64,000 bases of DNA from Montifringilla adamsi (taxonomy: Eukaryota; Chordata; Aves; Passeriformes; Passeridae). The notes under the pieces were generated by a model that worked only from the letters and a program-made list of their open reading frames with translations, ran no database searches and was not told the origin of the DNA. The stretch spans positions 3,450,815-3,514,814 of the forward strand of contig JAGGNK010007448.1 in NCBI GenBank assembly GCA_017590115.1. Direction: 5' to 3'. Of this stretch, positions 12,726 through 21,841 are shown piece after piece; the first letter of the stretch is position 1; each line of letters starts with the position of its first letter. Made by a program: the position numbers and the translations under genes.

Positions 12726-13391
12726 CCCCCTCTCCCTGAAGATGCTGTGCCCACTGCTCCCAGCTGAAAAACAGCACAGAACCTGAAAAATAGAAAAGCT
12801 AAAACTTGAGGCATAACCAGCAAATAGAATCTTGGGGGAAATCATCTCTTCTGCCTGCAGGCTGGACAGGCAGGATCTCACCTCAGCTTCAGATGAGACA
12901 TTTACAAACTTACTGAGGAAAAAAGAGCTCTTAGAGACCTCTGATAACCCCCTATAAAAGGGGATTTTGAAAGTATCCCCTGTAACACAGCTTTGGCAAA
13001 GGAACTTTGGCAGGGTAACTGGGGTCCCAGGCTGGACTACCTTCCCATCCTTCCTTGTCATGTCCCCATACTCACACATGATGGATAACATCATCAGCTG
13101 GTCATTGTCACCTCTAATTAAATCCAGAGAGTCCTTTGTTTTCTCCCCAGGATGCACTGAAAGATTATTTCCTATTTCTACCATTGTTTTTTCCTCACCC
13201 TGTTCATTTTCAGGTGTGGGTGGCCTCAAGAGATCTGCCAGACCACCCTGCTTTCAATGTTTACATCCATTTTTCTTCCCCATGTATCAGGGACTGAAAG
13301 AGCATTTCCCTGGTGAGGCCAGGAACTGGGAGTGAACTCTGTGTCCCCTCCCTGGGCACAGCAACACCCCCAGGGAGCCACTGGGATTCAG

Positions 13392-13418
13392 AAAAAAAAA
13401 AAAAAAAAAAAAAAAAAA
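13392..13418. repeat. A27 homopolymer
   Basis: Uninterrupted A run. No flanking CR1-like or processed-pseudogene sequence was recognised. Confidence 0.95.
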
Positions 13419-14176
13419 TCTCACTTGTTTTCTTCTGCAACCCTGGCCAGGCTTTGCATCTGCTCCTGCTGCCTCTGAGTGCACCCACTGCCCACACTGC
13501 TGATCCCTGCTGCTCCAGGGACGTAGATCCCTTCCAAGTGAACTATTCTTTTCTAAACAAAGTGGAAAAACCACCAAGAGCAGAAGGTGGCCAGACTTGC
13601 TGCATTATGCAAGGGCAGGTCGGGGCGGCTGGAGCAGGTGAGCAGTGGAAAAGCGCTGCAGGCAGAGAGGCCACATGGAGGGATTTGGGAAATGGTTAAT
13701 CTGAGGGTTTGCTCTTCCCCAGGCACTGCATTCCTGCCACGCTGAGCTCCAGACCTGCAGCTGCAGTCTGGGCGGACCACGAGATGCTGCCTGTGAAGGA
13801 CACGGCTCCCGTGGCTCCCCCCGATCCCAGAGGAGGCCCCAAGCCCTGACACTCCTCAATTTGCCCCGCAGCCCCACAGGGTCACAGCAGAGGGGTCTCT
13901 CTGCCATCCCTAAAGCAGGTTCATGACATCCAAGCAAAAATGGGGCTGGAACGGGGTCGGTGCTTTAGGAAACACGGGGCAGAGCCCAGCCATAGGCCAG
14001 AGGCCAAATCCCTGCCTCTGGCCACCACTGCCAGCCTGCAGCGCCTGCTCACAGCTGTACCCAAAAATAGTCCTTTTTGTCCTGGAGCCCACAGGCTGCT
14101 CCAAGGCACGGTATGAAACGAGAAACACACGCTTGCAGTAGGTGATGCAAAACCCATCAAACACTCAGGATCCTGC

Positions 14177-14335
14177 TGGGGAAAGGGAAGGGGAGAGAAA
14201 AAGGGAAAAGGGGAGGGGGAAAGGGAATGGGAAAGGAAATGAGAAGGGAATGCAAGGCAAGCAAGGCAAGGCAAGGGAAATGAAGAGTAGAGAAAGGAGA
14301 AGGGAAGGGAAGGGAAAGGGGAAAGGGAAGGGGCT
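14177..14335. repeat. Polypurine tract (GGGAAA-rich)
   Basis: About 155 bp that is almost all A and G on the plus strand, built from GGGAAA, GGAAAG and GGCAA motifs with few interruptions. It lies about 250 bp upstream of the TRIM32 CpG island. Confidence 0.85.
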
Positions 14336-14633
14336 GGTCCCGCAGCAGCGCTGCCTGATTGAGGGAAAGGGCAGTGAAAAAAGCCGTGTGTGCCGAAATG
14401 ACACATAACAACAGGATTAAAAAAAAAAAAAAAACAAAAAACAACCCCCTCCCCAAAAAAAAGAAACGCAAATCCAAAATGACGTTCCTTCCCCTTTCCT
14501 TTCACAACCAGCCGCAGCACCGAGCTCCATCCCGCGGCCCCTCCCCTCCGCCACAGCCCCCTGTGCCGGTGTCGCGGTCCCCTCGATGTCCCCCGGTGTC
14601 CCCTCATCCCACCGCCAGCCGCGGCACGCCCGG

Positions 14634-14652
14634 ACTACATCTCCCGGCAGGC
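14634..14652 (+). promoter_or_regulatory. ZNF143/Staf-like promoter motif
   Basis: ACTACATCTCCCGGCAGGC matches the classical SBS/ZNF143 element (ACTACA..TCCC.GCA.GC) at 15 of 19 positions. Such elements sit within about 100 bp of the start in many TATA-less CpG-island promoters. It lies about 90 bp before the putative exon-1 donor. Confidence 0.55.
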
Positions 14653-14665
14653 CCCGCGGGCGCGC

Positions 14666-14674
14666 TCACGTGAC
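14666..14674 (+). promoter_or_regulatory. E-box CACGTG (USF/TFE-type)
   Basis: TCACGTGAC at this position contains the palindromic CACGTG core with flanks preferred by USF and MiT/TFE factors. It lies 14 bp after the ZNF143-like motif, inside the CpG island. Factor assignment is inference. Confidence 0.45.
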
Positions 14675-14675
14675 G

Positions 14676-14724
14676 CGCGGCGCGCGGCGCACGCCGGGAG
14701 CGGCGGGGCCCGGAGCGGCGGCAG
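14676..14724 (+). other. TRIM32: Probable non-coding exon 1 of TRIM32 (5' end approximate)
   Basis: A very GC-rich stretch ends in GGCAG|GTGAGG, a consensus 5' splice site with the donor at 14725. It pairs naturally with the acceptor at 17517 to give a 2.8-kb intron, matching the vertebrate arrangement of a non-coding first exon in a CpG island. The transcription start is not determinable; the low coordinate is a guess. Confidence 0.55.
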
Positions 14725-14738
14725 GTGAGGAGCGCGCG

Positions 14739-14797
14739 NNNNNNNNNNNNNNNNNNNNNNNNNNNNNNNNNNNNNNNNNNNNNNNNNNNNNNNNNNN
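14739..14797. other. Assembly gap (59 N)
   Basis: Run of N within the GC-rich TRIM32 promoter/intron-1 start. The true length of missing sequence is unknown. Confidence 0.99.
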
Positions 14798-14803
14798 CGG
14801 CGG

Positions 14804-14816
14804 CGCCCCCTGCAGG
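14804..14816 (-). promoter_or_regulatory. CTCF-like motif in the TRIM32 CpG island
   Basis: On the minus strand CCTGCAGGGGGCG fits the CTCF core (CCASYAGRKGGCR) at 12 of 13 positions. It is just downstream of the N gap and of the putative exon-1 donor. Occupancy is not shown by sequence. Confidence 0.35.
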
Positions 14817-15149
14817 GCGGGGCGGGCACGGCGGGACCCCCGGGCGGGCGGCGTGAGGGAACGGGATGGCATGGACGGGATGGAGGGGAATGGCATGGAG
14901 GGAATGGAAGGGGGGCACCGGGCCGCGCCCCGCCGCGCTGAGCGGCGGGAGTGAAGGGGCCGCCTCGCTCTTGTCCCCCCCCGGCACCAGCGCGGCGGCC
15001 GAGGCAGAGGGGGCTCGGAGCGGGCCCCGCCCGCCGCGCTGCCGTGGAGCCCAGCACGGCTGAGGGCAGACGGAGCCTGGGCGTGTGCTTCGTGCGGACA
15101 CGGCGGGCACACAGCAGCACGGGTCGCTCCATGGCCGCCCCATCCCTGC

Positions 15150-15285
15150 AGTGCCCAGGGCCGGGCTGGACGGGCTCCGAGCAGCCTGGGCTGCTGGAAC
15201 GTGTGAAACCTCTGTGTGTTTTCACCCCCATGGCAGCGGTGCAGTCAGGCCATCGTTAAGGTCCTTCCAGCCCAAACCCTTGGAT
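15150..15285 (+). mobile_element. Diverged CR1 3'-end fragment
   Basis: GCCCAGGGCCGGGCTGGACG, then CCCATGGCAG and AAGGTCCTTCCAGCCCAAAC, in CR1 order but with mutations. It lies in TRIM32 intron 1. Confidence 0.6.
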
Positions 15286-17517
15286 TTTTCAGTGAAACCC
15301 TCCTCCAAACCCAGGGGTTGTCCTGCTGGTTTTGTTGTTGTGATAACTCCTGTCAGCAGCGTTTATTTTGCAGCATTACCCCATTATTTTCCCTCGTTAA
15401 TGACACGAGCTCTGAATTACAAGTGAAGCCGGTGTTCTCACCGCAGACGCTCACTAAAAACTACCGGGTGACAAGAGAAACCACGGCAGGAAATTTCTTC
15501 CGAATGTAAGGAGACGAAACTCGCATAATTCTCGGTTTTATGGCTTGATCCTCAGCTGAGGCTTTCTGTAATACCCTGCTCTGCGTCAGAGGAACTGCCC
15601 CGGGAGGGACCGACATGCTAGAACAACTCGCTGTTAAGGAAACTTCCATGGAGGCACAGCCGAGTGTGAGAGGGAGATAAAAGGAAAAAATAATGTCCCA
15701 TTACTGAGGGCATGCTGACATTCCGATAAAGGGGGTTATATATGAAAAGAATGTCATACAAATCAGCTCTCTAAAAGCCCAACCTGACTTAAAATCCCAT
15801 CTACTGTTGTTCTTTAATGAAAATACTTGTTTTAAAGGTAGCTTTTAATGTAACTCTCAGTACTTGGTGCCTGTGCTGCTCCCTTGTCCTTCCCTAAGCG
15901 AATCTTTTGACATGTTTCCAGGGAAAGTAAGAATAATGAACCTGGTATCCTTTGTTTCATTTTTTTAAATCATTTTAAATCACAGGTTTTTCCTCCCTCA
16001 GAGGAAGGTTTCTGTTCTCCATGGCAGTGCCCAGGTTTCTGCTTCCCCAGGGCCAGGGCTGTGCTACTCAACTTGCCACTGCTGGGTTGATCCAAGCATG
16101 GTGCCTGGAGATTCTGCCATGCCACTGAATCCCTTCCTGAAATACAGGCTTTAATGATTCTGAACTGCAGCTGACACATTAAAATTAGGGGGCTTTTTTT
16201 TTTTCTTTTCTGTATGAGCATAAAGAACTTTTCTTCCTTGCAGCTGTTTTTCTGCACAGGAGCACACAGCAAACTGAAATACACAGAATCTTTCCCAAAG
16301 AGGAAGGCAGCAGACCCAGCAGGGAAGTGAGAATGCTGTGTGCATGCAGCCATTTCTCAGAGAGAATGTGTGTTCACATCCCTCTGCCACTGTCTCTTCA
16401 TTTCAAAGACTTAACTACTTCCTTCTCCTCCTCTTCCCTAGAAGAAAGGTTTTCTCCCCTATTTTTTAGTGGCTAAGCAGTACAATAACAAAGGATTTGA
16501 AACCCAGTCTAGTGAATAATAACTTAATGATGTGAGCCCTGTTCTGTTCCTTTTGAATGGATGGCTGCTTTGGCAGGAGAGCTGCTGGGATCTGCTCCCT
16601 GCTGGGAGGGATGTGAGGGTGGAGAAACCTGGATTGAAGCTGAACAGCAACCAGAGTGGTGTAAAACTGAACCAGGGGATAAGAACGAGGTCAACGTTGT
16701 GAGATTGTGAAACGAGCAGAAATTAAATGCAGTTAAGCTGAGTTCAGGAGCTAATAGTGAACACTGGGAGTATGTTTGGAGTTGTCCGTTAGCTCCATTA
16801 TTGCTAATACCTGCCTGAGCTGTGTTTAATTGGCATGAAGCATGGTGCAGCATGGCAGAGGTTACTGAGATGCATTGGCATGAAACCTTCTCTGCGTGTT
16901 TTCAGCATGCACAGTCACCCCCAGAATGAGCAGAAGCTGACAGAGCATTCCTGCTACTTTCACTTCCTTGCAAATGTATGAAACCTTGAAAATGTGTTTT
17001 GGCTCTCTAGCAAAGCAGAGTGAACCAAGCACATTTATTTTGTTGGTATCTGATGTCACATCTGAATGCAGGTCTCCAGAGGTGATCTATTAATGTCCTG
17101 AAGCATCGCACCATCTGGTTCCTTCTTTGATGTGCAACATTTTGAATGCCTGGTTTAATCTCCCTGGGTTTCAGTAAATTATGTAAACTCGGAGGCTTGG
17201 CAGCAGGAGATGGGCACCATGAGGAGATGATTCAGTCATCAATATCTACTGGGCTTCCATATTGGTGCCATTACACTTCTTTCAGTGCTGCTTTACAAAT
17301 TTTGCAAGTGAATAATTCATCGCACTGGGAGCTGCAAGTTAGTTTTGAAATTTGCCCACCCTGAGATTAGCTATGACTAATCCATCCTTCCCAACATGGA
17401 AAAGCTAACTGGGTTTCTTTTTCTGCAGGGTTAGGCGATAAGTCAGAAATAAATTGCATGTATACATAACTTCTGGTGGTGACATAAATCACATTTCCCT
17501 TTTTTCTTCCTGGACAG

Positions 17518-17584
17518 AATCAGAGCACCTTGGAATAGATGTGAGCACAAGGCACTGTGCTGGATAAAGCTGCCTTGGAGCACC
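17518..17584 (+). other. TRIM32: TRIM32 5' UTR portion of the coding exon
   Basis: A pyrimidine-rich tract followed by TGGACAG ends at 17517, a good 3' splice site, so the terminal exon most likely starts at 17518. The 67-nt leader contains one upstream start, ATGTGA at 17539-17544, in which the ATG is followed at once by a stop. Inference from sequence and from the known two-exon layout of TRIM32. Confidence 0.75.
17539..17544 (+). promoter_or_regulatory. Minimal upstream ORF (start-stop) in TRIM32 leader
   Basis: ATG directly followed by TGA, with A at -3 (AATAGATG reads AT-AG before ATG), 40 nt before the TRIM32 start. Start-stop elements of this kind are known to stall initiating ribosomes in some mRNAs. 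Whether it acts here is inference. Confidence 0.5.
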
Positions 17585-19528
17585 ATGGCTGCCGCCCCTT
17601 ATCTCAACTCGGACGCGCTGCGAGAGGTCCTGGAGTGCCCCATCTGCATGGAGTCCTTCACCGAGGAGCACCTGAGGCCCAAACTGCTGCACTGTGGGCA
17701 CACCATCTGCAAGCAGTGCCTGGAGAAGCTCCTGGCAAACAGCATCAACGGGATCCGGTGCCCCTTCTGCAGCAAGATCACGCGGATCACCAGCTTGGCT
17801 CAGCTCACCGACAACCTCACCGTGCTGAAGATCATCGACACGGCCGGCCTGGGGGAAGTGGTGGGACTTCTCATGTGCAAGGTCTGCGGGAGGAGGCTGC
17901 CAAGACACTTTTGCAAGAGCTGTAACTTGGTTTTGTGTGAGCCGTGCAAGGAGGCTTCGCACATGCCCCCAGGACACAGAGTCATGGCTATCAAAGAGGC
18001 TGCTGAGGAGCGTAGGAGGGAATTTGGAACGAGGCTTGCCAGGCTTCGGGAGCTCATGGGTGATCTTCAGAAAAGGAAAGCTGCTCTGGAGGATGTTTCA
18101 AGAGACCTGCAATCCAGATACAAAGCGGTTCTGCAGGAGTACAGCAAAGAGGAGCGCAAGATCCAGGAAGAACTGGCCAGGTCACGCAAGTTCTTCACCA
18201 CCTCTTTGACTGAAGTGGAGAAGATAAATAACCAGGTGATGGAAGAGCAGGCTTACCTGCTGAACTTAGCAGAAGTGCAGATAATGTCTCGCTGTGACTA
18301 TTTCCTTGCCAAAATAAAGCAGGGGGATATAGCTCTCCTGGAGGAGGCAGCAGACGAGGAAGAACCAGAGCTGACAAACAGTCTCCCAAGGGAGCTGACT
18401 CTCCAAGAGGTGGAACTCCTTAAGGTGAGCCACGTGGGACCACTGCAGATTGGGCAGGTGGTGAAGAAACCCCGGAGCGTTAACGTGGAGGAATCTCTCA
18501 TGGAAAATGCAGCATCCTCCTTTGTACCATTTAGGGAGCCTGACCTGGTGCAGGAGGAGCCCAGCTGCACCCCCCATTCCTCGCCAGCCAAGCCAAGGAT
18601 GCCTGAAGCAGCCACCAGCATCCAGCAGTGCTCCTTCATCAAGAAGATGGGCTCCAAGGGCAGCCTGCCAGGGATGTTCAACCTCCCTGTGAGCCTGCAC
18701 GTCACCAGCCAAGGCGAGGTGCTCGTGGCAGACCGGGGCAACTTCCGAATCCAGGTTTTTACCCGCAAGGGCTTCCTGAAGGAGATCCGCCGGAGCCCCA
18801 GTGGCATTGACAGCTTTGTGCTTAGTTTCCTTGGAGCAGACTTGCCCAACTTGACCCCCCTTTCTGTCACCATGAACTGCCACGGGCTAATCGGTGTGAC
18901 AGACAGCTACGACAACTCTGTCAAGGTGTACACCATGGATGGCCACTGCGTGGCGTGTCACCGCAGCCAGCTGAGCAAGCCCTGGGGCATCGCCGCGCTG
19001 CCCTCGGGCCAGTTCGTCGTCACCGACGTGGAAGGGGGGAAACTCTGGTGCTTCACCGTGGACCGTGGCGTGGGGGTGGTGAAGTACAGCTGCCTGTGCA
19101 GCGCCGTGCGCCCCAAGTTTGTCACCTGCGATGCTGAAGGGACCATTTACTTCACTCAGGGGCTCGGGCTCAACCTGGAGAACCGGCAGTACGAGCACCA
19201 CTTGGAAGGAGGCTTCTCCATCGGCTCTGTCGGCCCAGATGGGCAGCTGGGACGCCAGATTAGCCATTTCTTCTCTGAGAATGAGGATTTCAGGTGCATT
19301 GCTGGGATGTGTGTTGATTCCAGGGGAGACCTGATCGTTGCTGACAGCAGTCGTAAGGAAATCCTGCATTTTCCTAAAGGAGGCGGCTACAACATCCTGA
19401 TCCGGGAGGGACTCACCTGCCCGGTGGGTATTGCTGTTACTCCCAAAGGGCAGCTGCTGGTGCTGGACTGTTGGGATCATTGCATTAAGATCTACAGTTA
19501 CCACCTGAGAAGATACTCCACCCCTTAA
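17585..19528 (+). CDS. TRIM32: TRIM32, tripartite-motif E3 ubiquitin ligase with NHL repeats
   Basis: A complete single-exon CDS of 647 aa (human about 653). TRIM32 is a RING E3 ubiquitin ligase of muscle and neural progenitors; reported substrates include actin, desmin and dysbindin. The RING ligands are C18, C21, C37, H39, C42, C45, C59 and C62. A B-box follows at about 98-131 ([18 protein letters not shown]126, H131), a coiled coil at about 137-230, an acidic and Pro/Ser linker, and NHL repeats from about 350 to the C-terminus, which ends [11 protein letters not shown]. Residues altered in human disease are intact: P128 (human P130, BBS11), R388 (R394) and D481 (D487, limb-girdle dystrophy). 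The start has a strong Kozak context (CACCATGG). The gene lies antisense in an ASTN2 intron. I see no frameshift or missing catalytic residue. Confidence 0.98.
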   Translation: MAAAPYLNSDALREVLECPICMESFTEEHLRPKLLHCGHTICKQCLEKLLANSINGIRCPFCSKITRITSLAQLTDNLTVLKIIDTAGLGEVVGLLMCKVCGRRLPRHFCKSCNLVLCEPCKEASHMPPGHRVMAIKEAAEERRREFGTRLARLRELMGDLQKRKAALEDVSRDLQSRYKAVLQEYSKEERKIQEELARSRKFFTTSLTEVEKINNQVMEEQAYLLNLAEVQIMSRCDYFLAKIKQGDIALLEEAADEEEPELTNSLPRELTLQEVELLKVSHVGPLQIGQVVKKPRSVNVEESLMENAASSFVPFREPDLVQEEPSCTPHSSPAKPRMPEAATSIQQCSFIKKMGSKGSLPGMFNLPVSLHVTSQGEVLVADRGNFRIQVFTRKGFLKEIRRSPSGIDSFVLSFLGADLPNLTPLSVTMNCHGLIGVTDSYDNSVKVYTMDGHCVACHRSQLSKPWGIAALPSGQFVVTDVEGGKLWCFTVDRGVGVVKYSCLCSAVRPKFVTCDAEGTIYFTQGLGLNLENRQYEHHLEGGFSIGSVGPDGQLGRQISHFFSENEDFRCIAGMCVDSRGDLIVADSSRKEILHFPKGGGYNILIREGLTCPVGIAVTPKGQLLVLDCWDHCIKIYSYHLRRYSTP

Positions 19529-20689
19529 AGGCTTGGTTGCAAGCAAAGCCTGTCTTGGCAGTGGAGATTCTTCCAGCCTCCTTGCAATCCAACGGGAACC
19601 AGTGTCAAGCCTTCAGGAAGATTGTGCCATAGCTGAAGGGGATTTGGCATAGAGGTCATCGTGTTCTGTGTTTAGAAACAAAATAGCTTTTGTGGTGGTG
19701 GTGGTCTGCTTTTTCTTCTTCTTTTTTATATAAAATCCCTACAAATAAGGACAAGCGCAATGGAAAGGATCCATCCTTTGCAGTCTTGGTTCTTGTGACT
19801 AGTCACTCCATAAACCTCTTCACCTCCTTATGCCACACATCTCCTACACTTCCAGCTTCAACCATTGTGTCTTTCTTTGTGCCATAAACACTGACTGACT
19901 GCTCTAAATCACCTTCCCTTAGAGAACTAGCAGAGGCAATCCTGTGATACTTGCAAGGAACTGGGTAGCAGTTGTCTGGGCAACTCCTGGAGAGAGCAAT
20001 TTGTGCTTGCAGCACTGCATAAAATGAAATGGCCACTTCAGCTGCACGGAGATGAAGCTTTGCTTCCACCCTGACGAGGCAGGGTTGTCTCTCCCATTTT
20101 TCTGGTGTTCAGGAGATTGCCCCGTCGTGCCATTTGTGAATTGTGTCTGTTCTGTGTGAAGTGAGTACTGTGCAATCGTGGGAGACCGAGCTGAGCCAGA
20201 AAATTGCCCTCTTTATTCCTGAGTTGTAAGAAGACAGGGGTTTTATTACTAATCAGAGTTCTGCTAGATTGAAGGGGGTAAAAAGGGAGGGAGCTGGAGG
20301 AAAAAAAAATAGGGGAAACCTAGGGTTGCTATTTACTGTTGTTTTATTATTAAATGTATCCTGGAAACTGTCTTTGGAAGGTTTATCTGGTATCTAAAAC
20401 TTCCTGGGGAAGGGGGGAAGAGCTGGGGGAATAAGACTGGGAGATTGTAGGAAATGAGATTAAATGCAATGTATTGTATGTTCACCTGCACTTCACTACT
20501 CTGCATTCCAGACCACTGCATTTAGCAATAGCTTTCCACTCATCTGCACCTCCTCTGTGCAAGTGACTCACTTCTGAGATAAGGATGGGCAGGGGGGACT
20601 ATTTCACTTCTATTTTTTTAACATTTGGAAGCACATCCATTGGTGCATTGCCTTTTTTTCCCCTGCACAGCAAAACACTACATTCCTCA

Positions 20690-20692
<3 letters not shown>

Positions 20693-20722
<30 letters not shown>
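20693..20722. repeat. T30 homopolymer in TRIM32 3' UTR region
   Basis: Thirty consecutive T on the plus strand, 1.2 kb after the TRIM32 stop codon; it would be a U30 tract if the 3' UTR extends to 21.8 kb. Confidence 0.9.
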
Positions 20723-20723
<1 letters not shown>

Positions 20724-21835
20724 GTAATTCTTTTTTTCCACGACACCAGCAGGCACCAGCGTTTCTGCTCATCAAGGCTTTGGGCCAAATGAAGCACAAA
20801 ACTGCAGCTGTGTGAACCAAGGCCCCCACAGCGCTGCTCTCCTGGCTGATAAATGTGTACCTCAGTGTGGTGCTGCTCGCCCAGAATAGTTTATTGAAGG
20901 AAAGATGCATTTAAATAGGGCACAGTGGTAGCATGTTAATCTGCCACAGATAATAGTTACACTGCAGTGCATTTATTTGTTGCCATCAACAGCGTAGTTG
21001 CAAATTTGGGGCCACGACAGACAATATAAAAGCTGATTTTATAGTGGCTGCCATGCTCCAGCAAATTGTTTGCTACTTGTCCTACAACATGTTTGCAACA
21101 GGTGATTTTTTTTTTAAGCCCATATACTTCTCCCTGCTGAAACAGCAAAGGGAAACAGGTTGGTGAGCTTCTGCTGCTCTAGCTGGATGTTTGGCAGTTA
21201 AAGGGATTGCAGAAAAAAAAACACTGGAAGCAGATTTTGGTGGGATTTGGGTTTTTTTCCCCTTTCTTTGTTGTGCTCAGCCAGTGCTGAAGGAGTGAGC
21301 ACACAAACACAGCTGTGTGATGGAGCTTCCATCAGGGCAGCTTCCAATTTCTCCTGCTATAATGTACTGGAAAAAGCTTGTGGAGAAGGGAGCTAAGACA
21401 TGAGGTGGTTGATGGTGCTGAGGCAGCCCAGGGGACTGAGCTCCCCTTCCCTCCTGAGCTGCTCCATGTGCTTGCCCAGGCTACCGACTTTTACATTGCT
21501 ATTCACATTCTCTGCTTCTCTTTTTTGGTGGGAGGGGGCAGTTGCCCAAGGCATGTGACAGCAATTTGAGGAGCCTTTCTCGTCTTGAATATGTGTTTTG
21601 GTGAAGTGATTATTACTGGGCTGTGCTGCAGTTCATGGCATTGCAACTGAAGGCATTTTTCCAGTTTTAAGGCAATGGCAGTTCCTGTCCTGTTTACTTT
21701 TTAACCCTTCTCCTGCTTCCAAGAACTGCTCTACACAGGAGGCTACTGTGGACCTGAATAATTAAAGCAATATTATCTATGATAATATGTACCTCTGTAA
21801 TTTTCTGTTCCCGTGGATTTTTTTTTTTTTTTTGC

Positions 21836-21841
21836 AATAAA
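21836..21841 (+). terminator. Candidate TRIM32 polyadenylation signal AATAAA
   Basis: Canonical hexamer just after a T-rich stretch, about 2.3 kb after the TRIM32 stop codon. The alternatives at 20349 (ATTAAA) and 22364 (AATAAA) cannot be excluded. Confidence 0.45.

Larger units (their letters stand above)
14560..15130. promoter_or_regulatory. CpG island, TRIM32 promoter
   Basis: A dense run of CpG dinucleotides covers this stretch and is interrupted by 59 N at 14739-14797. No TATA box is visible. It holds a ZNF143-like element, a CACGTG E-box, the putative exon-1 donor and a CTCF-like motif. As the only strong CpG island upstream of TRIM32 on the correct side, it is the best promoter candidate. 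Confidence 0.75.

Noticed and set aside
17489..19546. Long minus-strand frames antisense to TRIM32 (up to about 219 codons)
   Set aside because: They are shadows of the conserved, GC-biased TRIM32 coding sequence, with no similarity to known proteins.
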